In this document: piece after piece, positions 33,646 to 43,461 of the stretch
How positions within the stretch are numbered: the stretch's first letter is position 1
Layout of the letters: each line of letters begins with the position of its first letter
DNA from: Gammaproteobacteria bacterium
GTDB lineage: Bacteria; Pseudomonadota; Gammaproteobacteria; Natronospirales; REEB76
Direction of reading: 5' to 3'
DNA: 64,000 nucleotides
Assembly: GCA_036383255.1 (NCBI GenBank)
Contig: DASVOS010000011.1
Span: forward strand, 64,007-128,006
The notes under the pieces: generated by a model
What the model was told of the DNA's origin: nothing
Database searches by the model: none
Seen by the model: the letters and a program-made list of their open reading frames with translations, nothing else
Translations under genes and position numbers: made by a program

Positions 33646-36279
33646 CTAAGACGGATGGCGCAGGGCGAAGGCCGGCGGGTCCAGCAGCCACTCCCGCAGC
33701 GCCGCCTTCTCCAACGGCGGGCTGATGAAGTAGCCCTGGGCGAAGTCGCAACGGTAGCTGCGCAGGCGCTCCAGCACCTCGCGGCTCTCCACCCCTTCCG
33801 CCACGATGGAGCGGCCGAGTTCGTGGCCGAGGTCGATGGTGGAGCGCACGATGGCCGAGTCATGCTCGTTCACCAGCATCTCGGTGGTGAACAGCCGGTC
33901 CACCTTGAGCTCGGTGAACGGCAGGTGCTTCAGGTGCACCAGCGAGGAATAGCCGGTGCCGAAGTCGTCGATGGAAAGCCCCACGCCGATGGCGCGCATC
34001 CGCTGGAACACCCCGGCCGCCAGCACCGCGTCACCCAGGATGCCCTTCTCGGTGATCTCGATGGTGAGTTGCGCCGGCGCCAGGCCGTTCTGCGCCAGCA
34101 TCTCGGCGATGAAGTCCGGCAGCTTCTGGTCCCTGAGGTTCCCCGGCGAGAGGTTCACCGACACGCCCACGTCCAGGCCCGCGTCGTGCCACTCGCGACA
34201 ATCGCGGATCGCCGCGGCCAGCACCCAGCGCGAGATCTTGTCCATGAGATCGCCGCTCTCGGCCAGCGGCAGGAATTCGTCCGGCAGCAGGAGCCGCCCG
34301 TCCTGGTGCTGCCAGCGCAGGAGCGCCTCCACCCGCACCGGCTTGCCGTCCGCCACCGCGATCTCCGGCTGATAGTGCAGCCGCATGTGGCGGTCGTCGA
34401 TGCTGGAGCGCAGCTCGTTGGCGAGCTGGATGCGCGCCGGCGAGTGGGAATCCTGCTGCGAGTCGTAGGTCATGATGCCGGCGCGGCTGGCCTTGGCCGC
34501 ATACATGGCCACGTCCGCGCGCCGCATCAGCGTGATGGCATCGCTGCCGTGGTCGGGGCACTGCACGATGCCGATGCTGGCACCCACCACCAGCTGCTGG
34601 CCTTCGATCAGGAACGGCAGTTCCAGTGCTTCCAGCAGTTGCGCCCCGAGACGCGGCGCATCCTCGGGCCCGCCGAGGCGTTCCAGCAGCACCGCGAACT
34701 CATCGCCGCCCAGGCGCGCGATGGTATCGGTGGAGCGCAGGTTGGCCCGCAGGCGCGCCCCCACTTTAGCCAGCAGCACGTCGCCGGTGTAGTGGCCGAA
34801 GGTATCGTTGATCTCCTTGAACCCGTCCAGGTCCAGGAACAGCAGCGCGAACGGCCGGCCCTGGCGCCGCATGGCGAGGATCCCCTGCTCGATGCGGTCG
34901 TGCAGCAGCACCCGGTTCGGCAGGCCGGTGAGGTCGTCGTGCAGCGCCTGGTGGCGCAGCGCGTCCAGGTGCGCCTTGCGGTCGCTCACGTCGCGCAGGA
35001 TCGCGATCCAGTACTTCCCGACCTCGCCGTGGTCCGCGGGCATCACGTGCGCCTCCAGCGCGAAGCGCGAGCCATCCTTGCGCAGCGCCGCGAACTCCGC
35101 CTCGTACGGCAGCCCGCGCCGCATGCAGTCGCAGAGGGCCTCCACCGTGGCCTCATCTTCCGCCACGCAGAGGCTGCGCATGGTCGCGCCGACCGCGTCC
35201 GCCTCCGTGTGCCCGGTGATCTGGGTGAAACCGCGGTTCACGAACGTGATGCGCGGCTCGCCTTCCTCGGCCTGCTGCATGATCACGAAACCCTCGGCCG
35301 CGTTCTCCACCGCCGAGCCCAGGAGCCTCAGTTGGCCGGTGGCCTGCTCCAGTTCGCGGGTACGCTCCTGCACGCGCCGCTCGAGGCGGTCGTTGGCCTG
35401 CCTGAGTTCCTCCTCCAGGCGCTTACGTTGGAAGAACTCCGGCACCGGGGCCGGCGCGCGCGCGACGCCGGTGGCAGCGGCATGCTGGCGCGCGTGGCGC
35501 TTGAGGTGCTCCTCGATGCGCGAGGGCGGCGCCATGATGAATCGGCACTGCTCGCCGCCTGCGGCCAGGCACTCGATCTCCACCGCCACCAGCGGCAGCC
35601 CGAAGCTCTCCTCGCACCAGCCGGAGGAGTAGCCGGCGTTCATCACGCACACCGGCGCGTCGCTGCGCCGGTTCTTGGCCAGCCAGGAGTGCGACTCGAA
35701 CGAAAACGGGTGGTCGTAGAGGAGGAAATAGTCCTCGTCCGGCGAGGGACGCGACTCGGGCGAGATATCCACGAACGCCCAGCCCGAGAACGCGAAGTGG
35801 ATGGGTCCCGCCGAGAGGTTGTCGATCGGGTCGCTCACCGCCATCTTCTGCTGGAAACTGCGGGCGTCGGCCTTGCCGAGCGCGTGCGCCAGGTCGAACA
35901 GCAGGTTGTTGGCGACGCTGCGCGCCTCCTCCTTCCCCTTGTCCTGATAGAGCTTGGTGACCATCTCCACGAACTCGACCGAGAGCGAGGCCGCGCGCAG
36001 CAGCACGTAGCGCTCGCCGGCGATGGAGATGGTGGCGGTGTCGGGCTGCTCGACGCGGTTGGAGAAGTAGCGCGTCACGTACTCCTGCGCGCGCAGGAAC
36101 GGCGTCTCGAACTGTTCGGGGACCTTGACGCTGGTGAGCCTGGCGCGCCCCTTCGCGCCCGCGCCGGCCCGGAGCTTCGCCAGCTCCGCCTCCAGCGCCG
36201 CGATGCGAGCCACTGTGTCCTTGACCGGGCGGCGGCGCTTGGCGCCACGCGCGGTCTGGGTCACGCGCTTCTTCTTCAT
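33646..36279 (-). CDS. V4R/XylR-N-PAS-GGDEF-EAL c-di-GMP enzyme
   Basis: 877 residues. Basic N-terminus with short coiled coil (about 20-40), then a XylR_N/V4R-type sensor (about 55-265, ending YSSGWCEESFGLPL and ECLAAGGEQCRF). A coiled coil follows (about 285-320), then PAS (about 325-440), GGDEF (about 445-610) and EAL (about 620-865). The cyclase motif GGDEF is intact, with an I-site RSTD five residues before it. The phosphodiesterase motifs EALLRW, EITE, DDFGTGYSSL and KVDRLF are all kept. Both activities are therefore possible. V4R domains bind small hydrophobic molecules or metals; the ligand here is unknown. Confidence 0.85.
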   Translation of the reverse strand: MKKKRVTQTARGAKRRRPVKDTVARIAALEAELAKLRAGAGAKGRARLTSVKVPEQFETPFLRAQEYVTRYFSNRVEQPDTATISIAGERYVLLRAASLSVEFVEMVTKLYQDKGKEEARSVANNLLFDLAHALGKADARSFQQKMAVSDPIDNLSAGPIHFAFSGWAFVDISPESRPSPDEDYFLLYDHPFSFESHSWLAKNRRSDAPVCVMNAGYSSGWCEESFGLPLVAVEIECLAAGGEQCRFIMAPPSRIEEHLKRHARQHAAATGVARAPAPVPEFFQRKRLEEELRQANDRLERRVQERTRELEQATGQLRLLGSAVENAAEGFVIMQQAEEGEPRITFVNRGFTQITGHTEADAVGATMRSLCVAEDEATVEALCDCMRRGLPYEAEFAALRKDGSRFALEAHVMPADHGEVGKYWIAILRDVSDRKAHLDALRHQALHDDLTGLPNRVLLHDRIEQGILAMRRQGRPFALLFLDLDGFKEINDTFGHYTGDVLLAKVGARLRANLRSTDTIARLGGDEFAVLLERLGGPEDAPRLGAQLLEALELPFLIEGQQLVVGASIGIVQCPDHGSDAITLMRRADVAMYAAKASRAGIMTYDSQQDSHSPARIQLANELRSSIDDRHMRLHYQPEIAVADGKPVRVEALLRWQHQDGRLLLPDEFLPLAESGDLMDKISRWVLAAAIRDCREWHDAGLDVGVSVNLSPGNLRDQKLPDFIAEMLAQNGLAPAQLTIEITEKGILGDAVLAAGVFQRMRAIGVGLSIDDFGTGYSSLVHLKHLPFTELKVDRLFTTEMLVNEHDSAIVRSTIDLGHELGRSIVAEGVESREVLERLRSYRCDFAQGYFISPPLEKAALREWLLDPPAFALRHPS

Positions 36280-36401
36280 ACTCGTGCAGCGGCCGCGCTT
36301 TCGCGCGTGCGCCTCCCCATATACCGCCGGCCCCCAGCGTGCCTTGTACGGCTGTCATCATGGTCCGGGAGCCGCTCTTGCGGACACTATAACCCTTCCC
36401 C

Positions 36402-37547
36402 TCAGGCGCTGGCGGCCTCCGCATCCGGCGCGGGGCTGCGGCCCACCACCTGGTTGCGGCCGCCGTGCTTGGCCTGCAGCAGCCGCTGGTCCGCGCGCGA
36501 CAGCAGCACGTGCGCCAGGGTACCGTCGTCCGGATATACCGCGACGCCGGCGCTCAGGGTGAACGAGATGGGGTGCTCAGGCGGTCCCACCACGAGCCGC
36601 GCCACCGCGAGGCGCATGGCCTCGGCCTTGGCGAACGCCGCCTCGGCGCCGGTGTCGTGCAGCAGCAGCACGAACTCCTCGCCGCCGAAGCGCACCACCA
36701 CGTCGCTCTCCCGCAGGCTGTCCTGCAGCGTGCGCGCCAGCACCTTCAGCACCGCGTCGCCGGCCGCGTGGCCGTGACTGTCGTTGATCTGCTTGAAGTG
36801 GTCCGCGTCCACCACCACCACCGCGAAGCGCTGCTGGTAGCGCCGCGCGCGTTCGATCTCGTAGCCGAACAGCGTGTCGAAGTAGCCGCGGTTGAGCAGG
36901 CCGGTCATGGGGTCGCGGATGGCGCGGTTCACCAGGCGCTGCGAGCGCACCACGTAGGCGTAGCTGATGAACACCGCCGAGGCCATCAGGATCACGCGCG
37001 TCCACTGGTCGGCGCCGCTGAAGGCGCCATTGTAGCTGCTCTGCCGGTACAGGGCCGCCACGTCGTAGTGGGTCGCGACGTACCCCACCAGTGCGCCGTA
37101 CTGCAGCACCACGAAGCCGCCCACCAGGATGCAGATGCGCCGGTCCTGGCGCAGGCTCATGGCCGCCAGCACCAGGAAGTACACTTCATAGGTGATCTTG
37201 TCGTTCACCCCGTCCAGAGGGTTGCCCACGATCACGAACAGCATGAGCGCCAGGGTCACCAGCGAGCCGTCGAAGATGGAGGTCAGGAAGCCCAGCCAGG
37301 GCTGGTAGGAGCGAAAGCGCAGGTAAGCCAGTACCGCGAGGCCGAAGATCATGGCCAGCACCGTGACCACGAAGCCCCAGATGTTCTCCGGGTTGGAAGG
37401 GTTCTCGATCAGGCGCCAGACCGGGGTGATGAGCAGCAGGGCCACCACCACCACGCGCACCAGCGCCACTTGGCGTTCGCCCTCGCCGCCGGCCAGCAGC
37501 ATGGCGGCGTCGGGACGCTTCCAGAAATCACGCCAGAACTTGCCCAT
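36402..37547 (-). CDS. Membrane diguanylate cyclase
   Basis: 381 residues with about five to six membrane helices (about 25-205), then a GGDEF domain. The active motif is FGGEEFVLLL, with an inhibitory I-site RESD five residues before it. It makes c-di-GMP from two GTP. The membrane part resembles a MASE-type sensor but I cannot name it. It is upstream of the V4R-GGDEF-EAL gene on the same strand with a 122-base gap. Confidence 0.88.
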   Translation of the reverse strand: MGKFWRDFWKRPDAAMLLAGGEGERQVALVRVVVVALLLITPVWRLIENPSNPENIWGFVVTVLAMIFGLAVLAYLRFRSYQPWLGFLTSIFDGSLVTLALMLFVIVGNPLDGVNDKITYEVYFLVLAAMSLRQDRRICILVGGFVVLQYGALVGYVATHYDVAALYRQSSYNGAFSGADQWTRVILMASAVFISYAYVVRSQRLVNRAIRDPMTGLLNRGYFDTLFGYEIERARRYQQRFAVVVVDADHFKQINDSHGHAAGDAVLKVLARTLQDSLRESDVVVRFGGEEFVLLLHDTGAEAAFAKAEAMRLAVARLVVGPPEHPISFTLSAGVAVYPDDGTLAHVLLSRADQRLLQAKHGGRNQVVGRSPAPDAEAASA

Positions 37548-37735
37548 GGACCCCTTCCGGAAACCTCACGGATGAGCCTATCCGTGGCTGGCGATAGTGT
37601 CGGACCGGTTCCCTATCCCTTCCGATACTATAGACAAGTGCCCAGGACGGCGCGATGGGGAATTTCCCCGGACCCCTGCGGTCCTAGTCCTACACCCGCG
37701 CCCCCGCGGGCACCATCAGAACCACAAGGGTTACC

Positions 37736-40336
37736 ATGGACGTCCGACCCCTCGTTACAGGCCTCCTTCTCATGTCCGTCTCCATCACCGCGGTCGCCGC
37801 CGCCCCCGAGCGCATCGTGCTGCCGGGCGGCGTGGTACCCCTGCACTATGCCCTCACCCTCACGCCGGACGCGGAGAAGCTCGCGTTCACGGGCGCGGTG
37901 CAGATCGACCTGGACGTGAAGCAGGCCACCCGCAGCATCCAGCTCAACGCCGCGGACCTCGCATTCACCAAGGTCAGCCTCTCGGGCACGGGCGAGACCC
38001 CCTCCGTCACCTTCGATGGTGAGCACGAGACCGCCACTTTGAGCTTCAAGTCGCCGGTGAGCGCCGGCCGCCACCGCCTGGACATCGAGTACACCGGCAA
38101 GATCAGCCAGCACCCGGCGGGGTTCTTCGCTCTCGACTATGACACCGCCAGCGGCAAGCGGCGTGCCCTCTTCACCCAGCTCGAGAACTCCGACGCGCGG
38201 CGCGTGCTCCCCTGCTGGGATGAGCCCGGCATCAAGGCGAGCTTTACCCTCACCGCCGTGGTGCCGGCGGCCGAGATGGCCCTCTCCAACACGCCGGTGG
38301 CCAAGACCACGCCGCTGGCCGGCGGCCTCGCCCGGGTCGAGTTCGCTCCCACCCCGAAGATGTCCTCGTATCTCCTCTTCTTCGGCCTAGGCGACTTCGA
38401 GCGCATCTCGAAGAAGGTGGATGGCGTGGACGTGGGCGTGGTGGTGAAGCGCGGCGACGCGGACAAGGCCAGGTTCGTGCTGGACGCGGCGGTACAGCTG
38501 CTGCCCTACTACGAAGATTATTTCGGCGTGAAGTACCCGCTCGCCAAGCTCGACCTCGTGGGCGGCCCGGGCCAGAGCCAGTTCTTCGGCGCCATGGAGA
38601 ACTGGGGCGCCATCTTCTCCTTCGAGCGCGCGCTCATCCTCGACCCCAAGATCTCCACCGAGGAGGACCTGCGCCGCGTCTACATCATCACCGCCCACGA
38701 GATGGCGCACCAGTGGTTCGGCGACCTCGTGACCATGGCATGGTGGGACGACCTGTGGCTCAACGAGGGCTTCGCCTCCTGGATGGAGTACAAGGCCACC
38801 GACCACTTCCACCCCGAGTGGAAGCCCTGGCTCCAGTCGGTGAGCGCCAAGGAGAACGCCATGCGCCTGGACGCGCGCGACGGCAGCCACCCCATCGTCA
38901 CCCCCATCTACGACGTGCTGCAGGCAAGCCAGGCCTTCGACAGCATCACCTACTCCAAGGGCCAGGCCATCGTGCGGATGCTGGAAGCCTACGTGGGCGA
39001 GGACGCGTTCCGCGCGGGCGTGCGCACGTACATGAAGGCCCACGCCTATGGCAACACCGTCACCGACGACCTGTGGCGCGAGCTGGACAAGGCCTCGAAG
39101 GAGAGCATCACGCGGGTGGCGCACGACTTCACGCTGCAGGCCGGCATCCCGCTGGTGCAGGCGGACTGCAACGAGACCGGCCTGCGCCTCACGCAGGCGC
39201 GCTTCACGGCGGACGGCGCCGGCCAGCCCGCCGGCAACTGGCACGTGCCGGTCAACATCGCGTCAGTGGACGGCACGCCGCTCTGGCACGGCTTCGTCTC
39301 GGCGGACAAGCCGGTGGACGTGCCGCTCGAGTCCGGCGTGGTGCCGCTGGTGAACGCGGGGCAAGGCGGCTACTACCGCGTGCTCTACGACGGCCCGAGC
39401 TTCGGCCGCCTCGCGGCGCGCTTCGAGGACCTCTCGCCCACGGACCAGCTTGGCCTGCTCAACGATAGCCAGGCGCTGGGCTATGCGGGCTACGAGTCGC
39501 TGACGGATTTCCTGCAGCTCACCCGCCACGCCTCCGCGAACCTGGACCCCATGGTCACCCGCACCCTGGTGGACCAGCTCGAGGAACTGGACTCCTTATA
39601 TGAGGGGCTGCCGGGCCAGGCCGCGTTCAAGGCTTACGGCCGCAAGACGCTGGCGCCCGTGTTCGCCAAGGTGGGCTGGGACGCGAAGCCGGGCGAGGAC
39701 CAGAACATCACGCTGCTGCGCAGCGACCTGCTCGGCGCCCTGGGCAAGTTCGACGACCCGGACGTGGTGAAGGAAGCCCGCGCCCGCTTCGCCAGGTACC
39801 TCAAGGACCCGGAGAGCCTGAACGCGGACCTGCGCCAGTCGGTGCTCGACATCGTGGCGGACCATGCGGACGCAGCCACCTGGGACCAGCTCCATGCGCT
39901 CGCCAAGGCCGCCACCTCCAACCTCGAGAAGCGCCAGCTCTACGTGTACCTGGGCTCGGCCCACGACCCGGCACTAGTGCAGAAGGCGCTCGCGCTCAGC
40001 CTCACGGAGGAAGTCCCGGCCACCACCCGCCCGGCGATCCTCGCCGCCACCTCGAACTATTACCCCGAGCTCGCGCTGGGTTTCCTCTCGGCCCACGAGA
40101 AGCTGTTCGAGAGCCTCATCGAGCCCGCGAGCCGCAACCGCTTCGGGCCGCGCCTCGCCGCCAACGGCCGCGATACCGCCATCATCGCGAAGCTCAGGGC
40201 CTATGCGGAACACAACATCCCCGAGTCCGCGCGGCGTGACGTGACCAAGGCCGAGGCGGCCATCACCGAGAACGCGCGCATCCGCGAGAAGCGCCTGCCG
40301 CAGGTGGACGCATGGCTCAAGACCCACACCGACTGA
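37736..40336 (+). CDS. M1 family aminopeptidase, exported
   Basis: 866 residues. Signal peptide (LLLMSVSITAVAAA), exopeptidase motif GAMENWGA, zinc motif HEMAHQWFGD and the second glutamate in NEGFASWMEY, all spaced as in M1. The C-terminal ERAP1-like helical domain is complete. It removes N-terminal residues from peptides, probably in the periplasm. The CPBP protease gene begins one base after its stop, so the pair is one operon. Confidence 0.94.
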   Translation: MDVRPLVTGLLLMSVSITAVAAAPERIVLPGGVVPLHYALTLTPDAEKLAFTGAVQIDLDVKQATRSIQLNAADLAFTKVSLSGTGETPSVTFDGEHETATLSFKSPVSAGRHRLDIEYTGKISQHPAGFFALDYDTASGKRRALFTQLENSDARRVLPCWDEPGIKASFTLTAVVPAAEMALSNTPVAKTTPLAGGLARVEFAPTPKMSSYLLFFGLGDFERISKKVDGVDVGVVVKRGDADKARFVLDAAVQLLPYYEDYFGVKYPLAKLDLVGGPGQSQFFGAMENWGAIFSFERALILDPKISTEEDLRRVYIITAHEMAHQWFGDLVTMAWWDDLWLNEGFASWMEYKATDHFHPEWKPWLQSVSAKENAMRLDARDGSHPIVTPIYDVLQASQAFDSITYSKGQAIVRMLEAYVGEDAFRAGVRTYMKAHAYGNTVTDDLWRELDKASKESITRVAHDFTLQAGIPLVQADCNETGLRLTQARFTADGAGQPAGNWHVPVNIASVDGTPLWHGFVSADKPVDVPLESGVVPLVNAGQGGYYRVLYDGPSFGRLAARFEDLSPTDQLGLLNDSQALGYAGYESLTDFLQLTRHASANLDPMVTRTLVDQLEELDSLYEGLPGQAAFKAYGRKTLAPVFAKVGWDAKPGEDQNITLLRSDLLGALGKFDDPDVVKEARARFARYLKDPESLNADLRQSVLDIVADHADAATWDQLHALAKAATSNLEKRQLYVYLGSAHDPALVQKALALSLTEEVPATTRPAILAATSNYYPELALGFLSAHEKLFESLIEPASRNRFGPRLAANGRDTAIIAKLRAYAEHNIPESARRDVTKAEAAITENARIREKRLPQVDAWLKTHTD

Positions 40337-40337
40337 G

Positions 40338-41201
40338 GTGGCCTTGAAGGAGACGCGGCTCACGCCGTACCTGCCGGCGGCGGTCTTCACGCTGCTGGCG
40401 GTGTGGTTCGCCTGCCTCTACTGGCTGCTCATCAGCCTCGCCCAGGAAGGCCGGCTGCCCTTCGCCATGGGGCCGTTCGACTTCTCGCTGGTGGGCAACT
40501 CCATCCCCGGCCTGCTGCTGGGCGCGGCACTGCGGATGTTCGGCCCGGCGCTGGCAGCGGCGCTCACGCTGGCCTACTTCCAGGGCAAGCCGGGCCTCGC
40601 GGGATGGGGGCGCAGCCTCGTCCGCTGGCGCGTCCCGGGGCGGCTCTATCTCCTGGCGTTCCTGGGGCCGCTCGCGGTGAGCGCGCTCATCGTGGCCGCG
40701 GGCTATCCCCAGGGGCTGCTGCAGTTCGAACCCGCGCAGGTTCACCCGCTCAAGTTCGTGCTGCTCTTCTTCCTGATCGCCGTGTTCGATGGCCCCCTGG
40801 GAGAGGAGCCGGGCTGGCGCGGCCTGCTGCTGCCGGAACTGCTCAAGCAGCTCTCGCCGCTCAAGGCCGGCCTCGCGGTGGGCGTGGTCTGGTACCTGTG
40901 GCATATCCCGCTCTATCTCGCGGACGGCAAGGCCCTGCATCCGATGGTCTTCCTCGTGAACGTATTGAGCCTCTCGGTGGTGTTCACCTGGTTCTACATA
41001 AAGTCCGGCCGCAGCACGCTCCTCGCCATCCTGCTGCACACCAGCACCAACTACGCCCTGTTCCTCATCATCAAGTGCTTCACGCTGCCCCACGGCATCG
41101 ATACACTGCAGCTCATCTATGACGCCATCCTGGTGCTGGCCGCCACCGCGGCCGCACTGGACATGCGCGGACCCAAGAGGCTCGCGCCGGCGGCGGTCTA
41201 G
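40338..41201 (+). CDS. CPBP/CAAX-like intramembrane protease
   Basis: 287 residues, about eight membrane helices. Motif 1 is EEPGWRG (EExxxR), motif 2 is WYLWHIPLYL with the histidine, motif 3 is HTSTNYA. The family contains the Rce1/ABI proteases; bacterial members often act in immunity to bacteriocins or protein processing. GTG 40338 follows the M1 stop directly; TTG 40344 is an alternative. The target is unknown. Confidence 0.88.
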   Translation: MALKETRLTPYLPAAVFTLLAVWFACLYWLLISLAQEGRLPFAMGPFDFSLVGNSIPGLLLGAALRMFGPALAAALTLAYFQGKPGLAGWGRSLVRWRVPGRLYLLAFLGPLAVSALIVAAGYPQGLLQFEPAQVHPLKFVLLFFLIAVFDGPLGEEPGWRGLLLPELLKQLSPLKAGLAVGVVWYLWHIPLYLADGKALHPMVFLVNVLSLSVVFTWFYIKSGRSTLLAILLHTSTNYALFLIIKCFTLPHGIDTLQLIYDAILVLAATAAALDMRGPKRLAPAAV

Positions 41202-41216
41202 CAAAGGATCAAGTCG

Positions 41217-42203
41217 ATGCGTCTACCGATGTTGCTGGCCGGGCTCCTGGCCGCATCCTCCGCCTCTGCGGGCGAGCAACTGCGCCTGAGCGGCGGCACC
41301 ACCTACGACCGGGATGACGCCAACAGCACGTACGGCTGGGAGCTGGACTACGGCCACGGGCTTGGCGAGCATGTCCGCGTGACCGTGGGCTGGCTCAACG
41401 AGGGCCATCAGGACAACGATCATCGCGACGGCTTCACCGCGCAGCTCTGGGCACGCGCCTACCCCTTCGAGCACCTGGCGGTGGCTCTCGGCGCCGGGCC
41501 TTACCTCTTCTTCGACACGGCGAGGGATGAGGCGCATCCCACGTTCTCGCGGTACGACAACAGCCACGGCCTGCGGCCCATCTACAGCGCCGAGATCACC
41601 TGGTTCGTGGGCCAATCCTGGCTCGTGTACCTGCGCACCAACCGCATCGAGGCGGGCGCGCATGACTCGACCATGCACATCATCGGCATCGGCTACCGGT
41701 TCGACGAGCGCCCCGTCGGCGCATCCTTTGCCGGGGGAACCGGCACCCATCAGGTCGAAGTCTTCCTGGGGCGAACCACCCTCAACAGCTTCGCGCCCGA
41801 GCGCTCCACCGCCTACTCGGTGGATTACCGGCATGCCCTGACGCCCTATGCCGAGTGGACGCTGGGCTGGCTGAACGAAGGCGGCAACGAGATCATCCGC
41901 CGCAACGGCATCACCAGCCAGCTCTGGCTCGTGCATCCGCTGCCGCTGGACGGGTTCACGCTCGGCATCGGCGCGGGGGCTTACGTGGTGGTGAACCAGG
42001 AGAACCAGGTCTTCGTGCTGAACGGCAACGGTAAGCCGGTGCGGGTGGGCGACGACGACGACCGCCTGGCGGGCATCGTCAGCCTCACCGCGAGCTACGA
42101 CTTCACCCCACGCTGGACGGCGCGCGCCTCCTTCAACCGGCTCCTGACGCGCTATGACCGGGACGCGGACGTGCTCCTGCTCGGCGCCGGCTACAGGTTC
42201 TGA
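41217..42203 (+). CDS. Outer-membrane barrel made of two repeated halves
   Basis: 328 residues with a signal peptide. The two halves are alike: the first (about 20-165) has YGWELDYGHGLGEHVRVTVG then WLNEGHQDNDHRDGFTAQLW; the second (about 175-328) has YSVDYRHALTPYAEWTLG then WLNEGGNEIIRRNGITSQLW. Each half ends in a strand with Y-R-F (GIGYRF; GAGYRF). Each could be an eight-strand barrel of the OmpA/PagL size, or both may join into a 16-strand barrel. Function unknown. It is 15 bases after the CPBP gene and probably in the same operon. Confidence 0.78.
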   Translation: MRLPMLLAGLLAASSASAGEQLRLSGGTTYDRDDANSTYGWELDYGHGLGEHVRVTVGWLNEGHQDNDHRDGFTAQLWARAYPFEHLAVALGAGPYLFFDTARDEAHPTFSRYDNSHGLRPIYSAEITWFVGQSWLVYLRTNRIEAGAHDSTMHIIGIGYRFDERPVGASFAGGTGTHQVEVFLGRTTLNSFAPERSTAYSVDYRHALTPYAEWTLGWLNEGGNEIIRRNGITSQLWLVHPLPLDGFTLGIGAGAYVVVNQENQVFVLNGNGKPVRVGDDDDRLAGIVSLTASYDFTPRWTARASFNRLLTRYDRDADVLLLGAGYRF

Positions 42204-42433
42204 CCTTGCCCCAAGCCGCCTGGCTACCCGCTGCGCGATATGGAAAATGTCCCTCGTCCGCCACGGCAGCATCGCGCGTCACATCATTGACCGCGAAGGT
42301 TTTTCCGCCACGGCCGCCCGTCCCCTTTTGGACTTGGTCTCCGGCAGGCTCGGGCGTAGCGGACATATCGTGCGCCCCTGTGACTTTGGCACGCAAAGTA
42401 TGTGACCGGGTTCGCAGTTAGCAGCGCGTTACA

Positions 42434-42508
42434 CGCGTAGGGTCCACACCCTGCGCGCAAAACGCAGCAGCACATCCAGGATGTGCGACGACTCCATGCA
42501 ACGTGGAG
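42434..42508. repeat. Second hairpin cascade, upstream of DUF2935 gene
   Basis: Three consecutive inverted repeats: 42434-42457 (CGCGTAGGGT / ACCCTGCGCG, one G-U, loop CCAC), 42470-42486 (GCACATCC / GGATGTGC) and 42492-42508 (CTCCA / TGGAG, loop of 7). It fills much of the 351-base gap before the next gene; the remainder (42204-42433) shows nothing I can name. It resembles the cascades at 16987 and 61471. Confidence 0.65.
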
Positions 42509-42554
42509 CCGGGGGCGGTTTATGCAATCTCTAATAAACCCCGGAGGAAGCACC

Positions 42555-43448
42555 ATGACCCCGAGCCTAGCACTACGTACCCAGCCGAAAGACTTCGTCA
42601 CCCATGTACGCAGCAAAGACGGTTCAAGGAGTGAATCCAAGTTCGAGAAGGAAGTGATCCTGCCGGCCCTGGACCAGCAGGACGTCTGCCTGCACGCCTG
42701 GGCCGATGCGCGCTTCGCCGTGGAGAACATGGCGGAACACGCCCAGTTCTTCGCCCTGCAGATGCCGCAGGAACTGGCGCCGCGCGAGCACGACCAGGCC
42801 GAGCAGTTCGAGGTGAAGTTCAAGGCCCTGCTCGCCAAGATCGCCGCCGAGGGGCCGCCGCAGGCCGATGCGGTCAAGGCGTTCTGCGAGACGGTGATCA
42901 AGGAGATCAAGCCCTTCATCGCGTTCAAGGAAGCCTGCCGCGAGGCCCAGGCCAGCGGCAAGCTGTACTGCCTGATCTGGCCTCTCGCCTTCGAGCACAC
43001 CCAGCGCGAGGCGCAGCGCTGGTGCCGACGCCTGCAGGGCTTAGGGCTCGGCGACGCGGAGTTTGACCGCGCAGAGGTCAGCACTTTCTGGACCGGCAGC
43101 ATGGATGAGGACTGCCGCTTCATCGCCCACCTGCTGGACCCGGAGGAGTACGCCCTGATCGACGCCTGCATGAAGACCAGCAGCGTGTTCCGCCACCTGA
43201 ACCGCGGCGGCACCGGCGGCGTGGTCGCGTCCCTGGTGGGCGAGCCGGGCTCGGTGGTCGTCTCCCTGGTCAAGAACCAGGCGACCTATGAGATCCTGAG
43301 CTGCGCCGAGGCCATCCTGGACCTCAAGACCAAGCTCTGCCGCGACATCGAGGGCGGACGGGTCAAGAGCATGATGATCCCGGCCATGGCGGACCACCTG
43401 CGCCGCGAGTCCATCAAGTTCGTGGACGAGCTGAAGAGAGCGGTGTAA
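42555..43448 (+). CDS. DUF2935-like helical protein
   Basis: 297 residues from ATG 42555, preceded by GGAGGAAG. It is largely helical. Two segments, RFAVENMAEHAQFFALQMPQ and FWTGSMDEDCRFIAHLLDPE, look like the paired E-x2-x-H-x-F helices of DUF2935, a ferritin-like fold of unknown role. The middle is rich in cysteine (CETVIKEIKPF, CREAQASGKLYC). No operon partner. The frame extends upstream into the hairpins but has no ribosome site there. Confidence 0.6.
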   Translation: MTPSLALRTQPKDFVTHVRSKDGSRSESKFEKEVILPALDQQDVCLHAWADARFAVENMAEHAQFFALQMPQELAPREHDQAEQFEVKFKALLAKIAAEGPPQADAVKAFCETVIKEIKPFIAFKEACREAQASGKLYCLIWPLAFEHTQREAQRWCRRLQGLGLGDAEFDRAEVSTFWTGSMDEDCRFIAHLLDPEEYALIDACMKTSSVFRHLNRGGTGGVVASLVGEPGSVVVSLVKNQATYEILSCAEAILDLKTKLCRDIEGGRVKSMMIPAMADHLRRESIKFVDELKRAV

Positions 43449-43461
43449 GCAAGCGGTTGGA

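Noticed and set aside
33655-36777. A 1040-codon open frame on the plus strand
   Set aside because: It is antisense to the V4R-GGDEF-EAL gene and part of the next one. Its product has no domains; long antisense frames are expected at this GC content.
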